A DNA stretch of 64,000 nt from assembly GCA_034769895.1 (NCBI GenBank), contig CM068373.1:277684658-277748657 (forward strand). The letters are read 5' to 3'. A program made the translations under genes and the position numbers. The notes beneath the pieces are model-generated. The model searched no databases and had not been told where the DNA came from. It saw only the letters and a program-made list of their open reading frames with translations. This document shows, in pieces, positions 1 through 10,270 of this stretch. This DNA comes from Magicicada septendecula (taxonomy: Eukaryota > Arthropoda > Insecta > Hemiptera > Cicadidae). Position 1 is the first letter of the stretch. Each line of letters starts with the position of its first letter.

Positions 1-135
1 CGGCCACTTAGGCCGTTACGCAAAATTTAATAACTAGACTACTTGGCCTAGCGGAAGCTCAAAGTGTGCTGGAGCCCAGAGTGACAGGACTTGCAATAAA
101 ATACTCTTGTAACCAGTAATAATTTTGTATTAGTG

Positions 136-396
136 CCATTTTCTTTAAGAACATCAATTTAAGTTACCACAAAATATTTAGTTACAAGTCTTTAAACAGT
201 TGGATTCTAATATCATTTTCTTTAAGAACATCAATTTAAGTTATCATAAAATATTTAAGTACAATTTTATTTGAAACAGCTGGAGTTCTGGTACCATTTT
301 CTTTAAGAGCATTACTTAATGTTATTACAAAATTCAGTTACAGTTTTATTTAAAACAGCTGTAGTTCTTGTACCATTTTCTTTAAGAGCATTAACA
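136..396. repeat. Minisatellite, about 79-bp unit, 3.3 copies
   Basis: Units begin at about 136, 213, 294 and 373, each opening with a CCATTTTCTTTAAGA-type motif followed by an A/T-rich body. The periods are 77, 81 and 79 bp, and the last unit is cut short. The copies differ by scattered substitutions, so this is an old tandem array. No coding potential is seen. Confidence 0.85.
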
Positions 397-950
397 AGAT
401 GTTTAACCTGAATACCAGGGGGCCAGTCTATGCAGTTGTTGTTGACTGAAGTTTAATAATTAGAACGCTCCCACCTGTACTTTTGTTGAAGAGCTCAAAT
501 GGTACCATGTTGACCAGTGTGCCATGGGTGCTGCAGGTGATTCTTAGAGTGTGGTGAATTTCCATCGAGTCTCATTCCGGGGAGATGTCCTTCGGTGTTC
601 TGTAGCAGGAGTATTTCTGGGCCTGACGGATTCGGGGAGCATCCTGGTGCACTGCTCTGCGGATGGTGACAGATATTGACGTTACCACCGCCGCTTCCCT
701 TTTCCCCCGACTGGTACGGGGACCCTGAAAACGCTTTACTGGCTTACGAAGTCATATTGGAAGATCTACGAAGCTTAACCCTGGGCCGTCAGACCATCGA
801 ACACTCTATTGGAAGGTTGGCGAAGAAATGAGAGTGATGCCTGAATTCTTCGGTCCCATTATTAAATCGACTTGTTTCGATCTGCCGATCATAACCTTTG
901 GTAAGCTGTTCACTAACCGTGCAACGAACAGCTGATACAATTGACCAGGC
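397..950. other. No recognisable feature
   Basis: This is moderately GC-rich sequence with no ORF of note and no transposon protein similarity that I can see. It may belong to an unknown repeat. Confidence 0.4.
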
Positions 951-1080
951 CTGCTCGATTGCGTGGCCGTGGCGCAGACACGGCCTTAATAATCGAGTGA
1001 GCTGTGGCGCACAGCTTCTACGTGCGTTGGCGGCACTGATCGTTCAAATCACGCCGGGAAAATTCAAACCCCGGCACATT
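951..1080. other. Cluster of three hairpins
   Basis: Three adjacent inverted repeats are visible. The first has CTCGATT/AATCGAG enclosing GGCCGTG/CACGGCC (about 953-998). The second is GAGCTGTG/CACAGCTT (about 1001-1018). The third is GCCGG/CCCCGGC (about 1053-1078). A weak tRNA-like box A and box B could be argued for at about 1004 and 1043, which would make this a degenerate SINE head, but neither box matches well. Confidence 0.4.
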
Positions 1081-1299
1081 GTAAACTAGAAGAATGATTT
1101 GCTTGCTGAAAGTGTTATTAAATTTGTGTGTAACGGATTCTGTGTTAGTCAGTTTTTCATTCCATTGTTTGAAGAGGGCACTCAGTGCGATCGTCGTAAC
1201 AGTATGTAAAAACTCAATTGCCACCGACGCCAAACGCAAATACTACTGTTTTGCTACAACAAGCTTTAAATATAGAAATATTGCAGAAATTCCAGTATG

Positions 1300-1491
1300 G
1301 GAAGTTACAGTCGGTTTTGGTGAGAATAAAGACAGAATTGGAAGTCCTATGTGGAACGCATGGTAGACACGCGTATTCCTAAACAAGCGTTTGAATATAG
1401 GCCAGTGGGTACGAGAGATTGTGGGAGACCCTGAAAAAAATGGTCAGAGACTCTGTGAAGTCGGAACGGGCTATAGCCCAAGCGATGTTGT
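1300..1491 (+). pseudogene. LINE 3' end, C-terminal tail of ORF2
   Basis: In broken frames the plus strand reads as the C-terminal tail common to many insect LINE ORF2 proteins: an RIPK-like motif, a Y-x-P-x-G-x-R-x2-GRP motif, then W and a stop. It is heavily 5'-truncated and frameshifted. The GAA microsatellite that follows directly is its 3' tail. Confidence 0.6.
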
Positions 1492-1581
1492 GAAGAAAGA
1501 AGAAGAAGAAGAAGAAGAAGAAGAAGAAGAAGAAGAAGAAGAAGAAGAAGAAGAAGAAGAAGAAGAAGAAGAAGAAGAAGA
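1492..1581 (+). repeat. (GAA)n microsatellite, LINE 3' tail
   Basis: About 90 bp of nearly uninterrupted GAA starts right after the LINE tail. The poly-Glu, poly-Leu and poly-Phe ORFs across it are translations of the microsatellite. Confidence 0.95.
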
Positions 1582-1769
1582 CTTCCAACATGTGGTGGGA
1601 AGCGACGACATGAAACTTTACCTGCAGTTGCAACCATTGCTGAGATCACAGGAAGATTGTAACGGTAAAGGGAACATGTAATTAACTCACGTTTCGAGCG
1701 GTACAATACAGAATTTATCCCGTTACGACCGCTAAAAATTGAATCCTTTTTATCAAGTGACAAGAAATA

Positions 1770-1965
1770 TTATACCAACTTTGTCGTGCTTACTTGCTAA
1801 ACTGATACTTGTCATGTTCCGGACAAGGCCTTTCAGTGTTTCCACGTGGTTTAGAACTTGAAAATGGTGGAAACACTGAAAGGCTTCGTCCGCGACATGA
1901 CAAGTAGCAGTTTAGCAAGTAAGCACGAGAAAGTTGGAATTGCAGAGACTGATAATTCAAATAAC
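1770..1965. repeat. Foldback (MITE-like) element, copy 1
   Basis: Two arms of about 75 bp in inverted orientation (about 1770-1852 and 1862-1940) face each other across a very short spacer. The arms contain TTGCTAAACTG and TTTCAGTGTTTCCAC in inverse order. A related copy lies at 44485-44690, including the outer sequence AGAGACTGATAATTCAAATA, which shows that this is a dispersed family and not a local palindrome. No coding capacity. Confidence 0.7.
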
Positions 1966-2164
1966 AAGGTGAAGATATATCATAATTTAAATTCGATGCA
2001 ATATTGTAAGTTTAATTTGTGTATTTGAATTTAACGTGGAAACGCCGCGACAGACTTATTTTCAGGGTTATAATAAACGGTAACTGAGGAGATGGACCGT
2101 AGACATAAAAGCATTATTTGTAGACCATATAAATGCTACAACGTAAGATTCATGAAAACTCCAC

Positions 2165-2400
2165 AAATAAAATGGAACTAGGTCACATAGAACGGATGGG
2201 TGATCAGCATATGCCAACATAAATCCTGATGTGTGAAAGCAAAAAGCAGGGCGACCTAAGATAAGATGGTTGGATTATGTACTGGAAGATCTCAGAAGAA
2301 TGGATGTGAGGGTTTATGCTGAAATGGCAACGGGCAGGAGACGCTGAAGAAGACTGGTGTTGGAGGTGTAGTGCCAAAAAAAGAAGATGTAAATCCTTTA
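2165..2400 (+). pseudogene. LINE 3' end fragment
   Basis: The plus strand reads in broken frames as the same C-terminal LINE tail that lies on the minus strand at 61330-61686: a GHIERM-type motif, then a WLDDVLEDLRRM-like stretch, then the 3' UTR ending in an AAAGAAGA tail. It is 5'-truncated and has several stops. Confidence 0.6.
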
Positions 2401-2859
2401 ACAGGTCTGATACTGTTAGCGAGGCATAAATTTCAAACACAAAAATAGGGGTCTTAATTATTGTTTTAAACCCAGGACGTTGGTGAAACTTACGTTTTAG
2501 GACTTGAGGCAAAGGAAGGGCTAGCGAGATATTTTCAGCCTAGGCTCGTATACAAAAAGAAAGCGCGACAAATGGGTAGCGTTATAGTGCGGTCGTACTC
2601 TGGTCTGCCGATTAGTGTACTATGCATGACCGGCCGTTCCACTCAGTAAACTCTTTTGTTTCTGCATACAGTGCCGCGTAGTGTTGCGTTCCTGCATATG
2701 TAACGATTTCCACTTCCAGCGAAGGGGAGGTCTACCTGTTGTTGGATACAACACTTGTTTTGTTTTCTGCACCTTCTCGTTTGTTGCCCTTATTGTAAGG
2801 AAATTTAGCAATAAAATGCACAATTGTTGTTTCTGATCCTCTTTAATGAAATGCCACGA

Positions 2860-3535
2860 AAAATCGTCGTCGTCGTCGTCATCCTTTACGGCTTAGGCTA
2901 GTAGCCTGTCCCAGTCTCAATGGAAGTCATCCAACCATCGCTTACGGGGTCTTCCCACACTCCTCTTCTCCTCTTGGATGATAGTCAAGGGCTCTTCTAG
3001 CAAATCCGATTGGATCCATTCTGTCTACATATAACCGCCACTCCGTTTTTTACCGGGAGATTTTCTCATTTAAGCTTTCAGCTATGCCCAGCTCCATTCT
3101 AATATGATCATTTCTGATAAGATCTCTCCTGGTACAACCCTTTACAGCTCTCAGTAACCTCATTTCCGCTCCTTGTATTCTAGATATATCTTTGGCCTTT
3201 CTAATCCAAGTCTCACTACCATACAGTAGTTGAGGTATGGCCATTACATTATAATATTTCAATTGCGTCTCTTTCCTTGTTTTCTTCTTTAAATGTTTAA
3301 TGATACAGTCACAAAGCGACGGGCAGAGACTAATTTTCCTTTCAACCCCCTTATCATCTTTGTATGTGATGCTATATCGTAGATACTCGAAATCTGGCAC
3401 CCGTTATATTGGCGAGTTCTGTATGACAATCTTTGTTCTAATATGATTTGCCCCAGAAAAAGCCATAACTTTTGTTTTGGATAAGGAAATGGTTTGATTG
3501 TAATCTGCTAAAATGTCTCTAAGATAAAACAACGA
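2860..3535 (-). pseudogene. LINE ORF2 C-terminal region
   Basis: Minus-strand ORF 3400-3050 encodes an F-x-YL-x-Y...ITYKDDKG region, then KKTRKETQLKYYNVMAIPQL, LLYGSETW and GAEMRLLRAVKG, then a RIR-NDHIR-MELGI stretch. This is the post-RT region of a widespread arthropod LINE. The upstream frame (about 3533-3420) continues with SLSKTKVMAF. Downstream are WLDDF-type residues and a short (GAC)n tail at about 2863-2881. Frameshifts make it non-functional. The clade (RTE-like or Jockey-like) cannot be settled by eye. Confidence 0.8.
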
Positions 3536-3714
3536 CCTGTAAGAAAGGGCACGAAAAATCCTTGCGGTGATTAATTAATTTCATTTTTAACATCCTTACG
3601 CGTTTGACATGAAGTCTGTTTAGTCAAGTTCTGCTACAAAATGTATTATTCAGAAGTTAACTCCTTGGAAAATAAAAAAAACAGTGATTATGAATTATAG
3701 CTTAATCTGTTTAT

Positions 3715-3965
3715 AACCCCTTTGGGGGTTGAATTTTTTAAAAGTTATGTAGCGATATTATGTAGAAGAAACACAGATATACGGCAGAAATTGAATATTA
3801 TGAGTATACTCGAGAGGATTGCCCAGTATCGGCTGAATTGGTGGAAACATCTTTGTCGAAGGGACGAATGCCGTATCCTCAAACAACTATGGAACTATGA
3901 CCCGAAGGGACGGAGAAGCGTGGGACGTCCTAGGAAGCGCTGGAGTGACCAGCTCTAGACTCTTT
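3715..3965 (+). pseudogene. LINE ORF2 C-terminal tail
   Basis: A 78-codon plus-strand frame ends with RLNWWKHLCR, then NYDPKGRRSVGRPRKRWSDQ and a stop. This is the typical C-terminus of an insect LINE ORF2. The 3' UTR runs on with a GGAACAAACCATCC motif that recurs at 63070, so the two loci belong to the same family. Severe 5' truncation. Confidence 0.75.
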
Positions 3966-4177
3966 GACTGTTTGAGACCGGAACAAACCATCCTTGGTTT
4001 AACCCTTGCTTAATATAATATCCTTAATCTAATAGTGTACTTAGAATTGTGATGTCTTTAGTAACAGGTAAAAACCATATTAATTAATTTATTTTAATCC
4101 TGTTAGTACTTGCTTCAATGACAAAACCAACAATTCGTACTTTTCCTCCCCTCGCAGTACAATACAGGTCGATGCTG

Positions 4178-4178
<1 letters not shown>

Positions 4179-4251
<73 letters not shown>
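4179..4251. repeat. (CA)n microsatellite
   Basis: About 72 bp of uninterrupted CA dinucleotides. The poly-Thr-His ORF over it is an artefact. Confidence 0.97.
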
Positions 4252-4254
<3 letters not shown>

Positions 4255-5027
4255 CTGCATTTACACTACCGGGGCAAGTGTCACTCTCGACAGACTATCG
4301 CCTGCACTTGCATGCACAAAATTGTTTAAAACCGTTCGTCGTATTCTTTTTTCACTAATTATATACAAAACATACCGCCCTGGGTAAATATGTAAATATA
4401 TGTATTGTTGCAATATATATATGATAATGGTGATGATGTAGCGAGGAGCAAGAAGTTGAGAGAAACAAATCTACGAAATTTCATGGTAGTAGATTTAGTA
4501 GTGCGGGAGACTTCATCATGAATTACTGAGTTCAGAGGTATGTGGATATTCATACAACGGGTGGGGTGTAGGAGATACACAGAAATTATTTTGGCGGTTG
4601 CTTGTGATACTCATGTGTATCAAAATTATTGAAAGTCTACCCGAGTAGTTCGGTTCCCTGAAGTGTGAGATGTACTGGTGTATGTGAGGTACTGTTAACA
4701 TACGTGGTTTACCCCCAAGTATACATTGCACGCAAATAAACTATCAAAAATGCGATTAAAATACAAGAACACATGCCAAACTAACATCGTGTTTTAGAAC
4801 TACCTATTTCGACCTTTGTTTATGTAATAACATTATATTTGAATTTAGATTCTTGATTATTTTTGCTGATGCATAAAATTCTATTGTTTCAGGTAAGAAA
4901 AACTAGTAGACCTACCTTTGTCACTTGTAAACAGTGTAAGAATCTCGCCTAAGATAAATGTAGGTGTTTGGAGTATCTTAACAGTTACGTGAGTTTAGTT
5001 ACATATTTTTTCATGTCGCCGTCTTCC
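4252..5027. other. No recognisable feature
   Basis: AT-rich sequence with only short spurious ORFs. I see no repeat relationship to other parts of the window. Confidence 0.4.
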
Positions 5028-5084
5028 TCTTCTTCTTCTTCTTCTTCTTCTTCTTCTTCTTCTTCTTCTTCTTCTTCTTCTTCA
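5028..5084 (-). repeat. (TTC)n microsatellite, LINE 3' tail
   Basis: About 57 bp of TTC (GAA on the minus strand) abuts the 3' end of the minus-strand LINE at 5085-6627, so it is best read as that element's simple-repeat tail. Confidence 0.9.
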
Positions 5085-6627
5085 GCGGCGCGACAACCCA
5101 TTACTGAGTCAAGGCCTCCTTTAACAGCCTCCGCCAGTAGTCCCGGTCAAGTGCAGCTGCTCTCAAGTTCCGGGTCCCAAGGATATGGCGCGCATCATAG
5201 TCTTCCCATCGTAGTTTGCGTCTACCAATTCTCCAGGTGCCATAGATCTCTTCTGTGAGTGCTTTTCTGGGTATTTCATTCTCCCCCATTCTGAACACAT
5301 GTCCAGACCACCTGAGTCTACCAAGTTTTATAATTTTCAGAGAATATGTGGTTCATTCAGAAGAGTGTTCAGTTCAACATGGTTGGTCCTTTTCCTCCAT
5401 ACACCTTCAACACATATTGGACCAAAAACGCTGCGGAGGATTTTGCGTTTAAGAACCAGTAGGCTTGACTCAGACTTTATAGAAATGGTCCAGGTCTCAG
5501 AACCATAGGTGAGAACTGGGTGGATCAGTGTTTTATACAGAAGCAGCTTGATGCTCCTGGCAATTGTTCTGCTCTGAAACAGGGGTCTGAGACCAAAGAA
5601 GAACTTATTAGGTGATTCTTCTCTTTATTTCTTCAGTTGTTTCCCCTTTGGAGTTAACTTGGCATCGTAAATAAATAAAGTTGTTGACTTTTTCGAAGGA
5701 ACAGATGAAAATTTGGACGCGCTCTCGTTCTCTAGCTTCCTGTCCTGTGCCATGTATTTTGTCTTGCTTTTGTTTAATATGAGAAGGTTGCGGAACCTTC
5801 AAGAGCAAGAAAGTCTTCAATGACTGCTTGAAGGAACCTCATAATTATATCTAGGTCTTCGGTGTAACCTAGGACCTGCATCAACTCCGGTTACAGTCCC
5901 GGAGGAATCTATTCCAGTATCTCTCATAGCTTTTCCTAAGGCAAGAATGAAGAGGAGACAAGCAAGAGCATCGCCTTGGAGGACTCCTTTTCCATAGTCA
6001 AACTCTCCTGATAAGTCATTCTGGATCGTCACCATGGCCTTTACTGTCAGCATTGTCATCCTACACAATCTTATTAATTTCTTTGGTATGCCCAGTTCTT
6101 CAAGAGCAGTGTAAATTTCATGTCTATCAATGCTATCGTATGCATTTCTGAAATCTCTGAAGTGATGGGTGATGGGTTTGTAGCTCATGTTCCTTACCTT
6201 TCTCCAAAATTTGACGAAGTGTGAAAACTTGGTCTGTTGTCGATTTTCCTCTTCTAAATCCGCACTGATATCGATCAATCACCTGATCAGCATGTGGAAG
6301 CAGTTTTTGGTACAGTATATGGGACATTATTTTATACGTCACAGGGAGAAGAGATGCCTCTGTAATTGTTACAGTCTAGTTGATCCCGTTTTTATAAACC
6401 GGATATATCATTGTCTTCTGCCAGGCTGTTGGCAGTTTCTCCTCTATCCATAAATCAATCACATGGTCTTGAAGAATTTTAACCAGCTCTGGGTCACCGT
6501 TTTTGAAAAGCTCTGCAGGAAGATCATCAGAACCGGGAGTTTTGTTGTTTTTGTCTTTTATATTTTTTTCGTGTGGCATTAATAAAGACTGCACCAACAG
6601 TAGAATGACGATAACACGACTGGTCAA
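5085..6627 (-). pseudogene. LINE reverse transcriptase (ORF2) copy, 5'-truncated
   Basis: Read on the minus strand, consecutive broken frames give a non-LTR reverse transcriptase in order. First is a PGSDDLPAELFK-x-GDPELV segment (about 6550-6480). Next comes GFRRGKSTTDQVFTLRQIL (about 6270-6210), then the F-x-NAYDSIDRHEIY region (about 6150) and GVLQGDALACLLF (about 5975-5935). After the RT come NFIYL (about 5670), an LTYGSETWT stretch (about 5510), and finally MKYPE/NEIPRKAL, GRRKLRWEDY and WRRLLKEAL near 5101. The YADD-type catalytic box is not intact in any frame. At least four frameshifts or stops are needed, so it is dead. The copy begins inside the RT and ends in (GAA)n. Confidence 0.85.
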
Positions 6628-6659
6628 CTGGTGGTTAATTAACCTAAACTGCCTAGTTT

Positions 6660-7310
6660 TTAGTTATGGCTCAAGTTTACCTTGAGAAAAATCAGAAAAT
6701 ATAACAAATACCTGCGTCTTTAATAATTACTTTTACTTACCAGTGGCCACTATTTCGAAACACTGAAACCACTCGTGTATGTTACAGTTACAAATTGTTG
6801 ATAACTGTAAATTATTTTGTCATACATTCGGTGTTATTTTTTCTTTGCTTCTATTTGTGATTGCTTCTATTTCTTTACGCTTGTAATTGAAACACCCTTG
6901 AAGACTGTTTCAAAGCGCACAACAAAATTTTACCCTGAGCAATTACAAGAGCCAGTGTCTGTTTCTATAATTCACTTAAAAGCAGTGATATCTCGGAGCG
7001 AGTCTTAAGTGTTCTTCGCTCATTACGACAGAAACAGCGGCCGGCATTCGTGATAAATACTTAATGAAAATGTTAGGCTTTTTAATTACTCAAAAACTAA
7101 ATCTTTATATTATAAAATACAGTAAGTGACTGGATTATGGATTTGAAAGACTGCTCGGTACATAAAAATAGAATGTTCATTATTTAAATTGGAGTTTGCT
7201 GTTTTTTGTTTGTCTTTGGTTGTGTATAATCACTATGATGAAAGCGTTGAACAGTCGGCAGGATTCAATGTAATAATTGTGTTCTTAGAAGTGTTTTATT
7301 ACCTCTGTGT
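6660..7310. other. No recognisable feature
   Basis: AT-rich sequence with no convincing ORF or repeat match within the window. Confidence 0.4.
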
Positions 7311-7311
7311 A

Positions 7312-7736
7312 CCACAAGTGTATTTACAGGGGACGAACTGAACTGCACTAGACCCCCCCCCCCCAGACGGTCGAAAAAGTTGACGAATTTTGTTAATCTG
7401 TTAATTCTTAGACTGTTTATTATGTTTTCAGCTGTGTATGCTAATGTAGTAGTAAGTCTTTTTTAAATATACTAACAGGTTTATTACACAGCCATTAGCG
7501 TATAGGTTTTAAATATGAAATATAGGAAAATCAATTCAGTCAATAAGTATCTTGTAAACAATGTTTCAAGAACGCATATTTTTATTGTGTTATTACCATT
7601 CACTTTAATGGTACTGATTTCAGCCACCTTAAACATAGAAATGCTGATTAGTCGTATCTAGTTTTTTCTTTTGTATAAAGCCGACCCTGCACTGGGTTCC
7701 CCCCCCCCCCAAAGGCCAAATTCTAGGTACTCCACT
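7312..7736. mobile_element. hAT-type MITE, degraded copy
   Basis: The interior (about 7470-7555, TTTATTACACAGCC through ATATAGGAAAATCAATTCAG) matches the elements at 36793-37221 (inverted) and 41116-41410. The ends keep decayed versions of the family's AGTGGCGTATCTGGG-like terminus: AAGTGTATTTACAGGGG on the left and its inverse near 7710-7736 on the right. Poly-C runs at 7351 and 7700 correspond to the G-rich subterminal zone. No transposase and no clear target duplication. Confidence 0.55.
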
Positions 7737-7959
7737 CAGATTGTCAGGTTAGCTAAATGACTTTGTCACATTGAGCTCAGGTGGACACGGCACTGACACA
7801 ATCAGTATTCATCAACTGCAGCTTATCACCTTCAACGATAAAGCTGATCCGTCGTGTCAACAACGCCTTTCTGTTGTTGACGTAACCTTGCGCAAAGTGC
7901 AGAAACTTGTCAACAATGTACCTACATTGGCGTCGAAAAAAATAGTTACCACTGATAAC

Positions 7960-8100
7960 AGTTGACTTGGTTACCGAAGGTGGTGATTTAAATAGGCAGA
8001 CGTCTGATTCTCGTATTAGTTCACACGTTTTGTCTCTCGCATAAAAGCGAGTACATATGTATAATTGGCGCCGTGATCGAGACTGTCGTAGTTGAAGCGG
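7960..8100 (+). other. Possible LTR end with primer-binding-like site
   Basis: A TTTAAATAGG TATA-like box, a CTCGC-ATAAAA-GCGAG hairpin and then TATAATTGGCGCCGTGATCG resemble the U3-R-U5 end and primer site of an LTR retrotransposon. No second LTR or protein-coding body is recognisable, so this is weak. Confidence 0.25.
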
Positions 8101-8355
8101 ACAGTCAAGTTACATCTATTTGTAAAATGTAAACTGTGGTTCAGGCGGACAATTCTTTGAAAATGCAGATACGGCCTAACTGGGACAAAGATTTGGTTTT
8201 GAAATGAATGAAAAGAAACTTCTATATGGAATCATTCAATTGGTTGGGCGTTTTCTGGAGCTTTCTTCAGCAGGGGGTGGCTAACTGAATTTGAATGAAG
8301 TTGAAAAGCCGCTGATAGCAGACGCCACCGTATGTGACATGAGGAAGTGTTCACG

Positions 8356-8526
8356 ATGCGATTGGATTTAGGGCTACACACTGGTGTACTGGGGCATGTA
8401 GATGTCATCGTTTACGACTTGACAGTGGCAGAGACACGGAAAGGATTTATCAACTACGAAGAAACTGGAGCTTTTGAAACACTATTTGATAAAATGATTC
8501 GATTATGGTCTTTTCTATTCAGTTAA
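8356..8526 (+). CDS. Small ORF, 56 codons, unknown
   Basis: This frame reads MRLDLGLHTGVLGHVDVIVY and continues to end in a tryptophan-containing hydrophobic tail. It has a balanced amino-acid composition, unlike the low-complexity ORFs nearby. I do not recognise it. It sits downstream of the possible LTR leader at 7960-8100 and could be a scrap of a retrotransposon polyprotein or chance. Confidence 0.15.
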   Translation: MRLDLGLHTGVLGHVDVIVYDLTVAETRKGFINYEETGAFETLFDKMIRLWSFLFS

Positions 8527-9039
8527 AGTCTTGGCATTAATTAAACAAATAAAGACAGTGCAGCCAATACTAATGTGTATAGAGTAGAGACATAATTTGA
8601 TGGGGTCGTCTGCATAGACGGAACGACGTTTTATAATAAGGTAAAAAACGCGCATATCGATAAAGAAAAAGAGAACAATACAGGGAAAATCTGTAGGAAG
8701 AGGAAGCCAGGAGACAAGAAGAAGCCAACACATGGAGTTCTTCAGAAAAAGATGGAAAGAAAGCATCAGAAAGAAAAATTAAACTCTTCTCCTGCCTCTT
8801 GGTTGCCTCAGAGAAGATGCAAAGGAAGAGTTGGTTTGGTTTAATGAACATGAGACAGGTTTGTATTCGGGGAATGAGGAGAAGTAAGATAATTTGTTAT
8901 ATGGACTGTAGTTTAGATTATGGAGTCAAGGAATCAAATGCAGTGAGGCGTTACGATGCGTTGTGACAGCTTCTGTGATAGTTTTTTGATATTACAACAT
9001 ATATTTAACTGAACAGTGATTACAATGAGCATAGTAGTA

Positions 9040-10150
9040 GTACTTACACTTAGAAAATACCAATCGATCCATTTTTTCTTGATTTTTGCGTTAAAGAAGT
9101 CTTGTATATTTCCTTCTAAATCAAGCGATTCAAGTATCCCGCTTTCAATATTCAACCTTGCTAAAGAAGATACTCTCTCATCTCCCATAGTTGAAATCAA
9201 CATATTGTTAGACGGTCTACTTGATCGTCGTAGGTACATTGGAAACAAAATACAAGACACCAGTAAAGTCACTAATCACCAGCTTTAATTTTTCACAGTT
9301 AAGCAGTTCGTAACTAACAACACAGTCTCTTATAACAAATCAAATAAAAATTGTTCACATGCAACGACATGTCAACTAATATTAAACACAATTGTATTAC
9401 AATTATACCCCCCGATTATAAAACGCAACACTTCACTAATAACCACTTGAACGTACACAGTAATATCGCCCGATAATAACTCTCGAACCGCACTGTAACT
9501 TATCTCAACAATAACTGAAAACTAAGGCCGCTGCCACCCAGTATTTATACAACGCTCACAGACCAGAAGATTCCAAACTAATCATTAGCGCCAGTTTACG
9601 ACGTAATTAATTATTGCGACCTTGACACAGTCAGCGAGCGGCCGCCCGAATTCTGGCACAGTCTAGCAAATGCGTCGAGAGTCACGTACGCCGCACGCAT
9701 TACATTCCGGATCCCTCTGGAACGTTCGATAAACACGTAGATTGTTCTGTTGTTCTGTGATGTCGTAACAATATCTTTAATGCGTTTTAGTACAGCAAAA
9801 TGATCTTTCAAATTCGCAGTTAGCTGTTGGAATCGTCAAAAGCAGACGATAAGCAATGTATATATTCGATAATGCATCAATCATTTTGCATTCAATAATC
9901 TAGTTTAATACTTTGAGTAGACAAACGGTAGTATCATGGAATCTATCATCTTCATTCAAACGATTTGAAAAAAATTCTTTCTTGCAATTTTACTCGTGGC
10001 ACAAAATGGTTAAATTCTATTAGAAGATCGTTATTCAAATCGTTCGAGCAAACTTCTATAAGAGCTTTCGCTTGATTTTCCAACTCGACACCCTTCATGC
10101 GTAATAAAACCAACCAGTTGCGTAATTTGATCATAGGCTTTGCTTCGCTT
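9040..10150 (-). pseudogene. hAT-family transposase remnant, split by an LTR insertion
   Basis: On the minus strand, about 10090-9955 encodes KALIEVCSNDLNNDLLIEF followed by NHFVP. About 9811-9775 encodes HFAVLKRIKD. After the LTR, about 9200-9045 encodes STMGDERVSSLARLNIES followed by an LEGNIQDFFNAKIKKK stretch. This is the C-terminal part of hAT transposases of the zinc-finger-MYM/DUF4371-like group (LKRIKN, then L-x2-L-x-LLSIE-S, the dimerisation region). An LTR of 565 bp (9206-9770) interrupts it between LKRIKD and STMGDER. Other stops and frameshifts are present and the N-terminal half is missing, so it is non-functional. Confidence 0.75.
9206..9770 (+). mobile_element. Gypsy-type solo LTR, 565 bp (family A)
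   Basis: It begins TGTTAGACGG and ends GTCGTAACA, so it has TGTTA...TAACA termini. It is flanked on both sides by ATAT (9202-9205 and 9771-9774), a 4-bp target duplication of Ty3/gypsy type. Two other window copies (50608, 55135) share the start, the TACAGTGGAAAACAAAATA block and the CACTAATCACCAG block. There is no internal region, as expected for an LTR left after LTR-LTR recombination. It lies inside the hAT remnant and is therefore younger than it. Confidence 0.85.
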
Positions 10151-10270
10151 AGTCAGTTCAGCTAACTGACTAAAAGAGGTACCCTCTCCGACAGCTGAGC
10201 CCCTAGTGCTCGGTGATGCAGCATTCCCTAGCATTATGGATAATGGATAATCTGCCACTAGGTACAGCAA

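Noticed and set aside
136..396. CRISPR-like repeat array
   Set aside because: The units are contiguous, with no unique spacers, and diverge along their whole length. This is a eukaryotic minisatellite.
4968..5258. A Ser-rich secreted protein on the plus strand
   Set aside because: The Ser run is the TTC microsatellite and the rest is antisense to the LINE ORF2 C-terminus.
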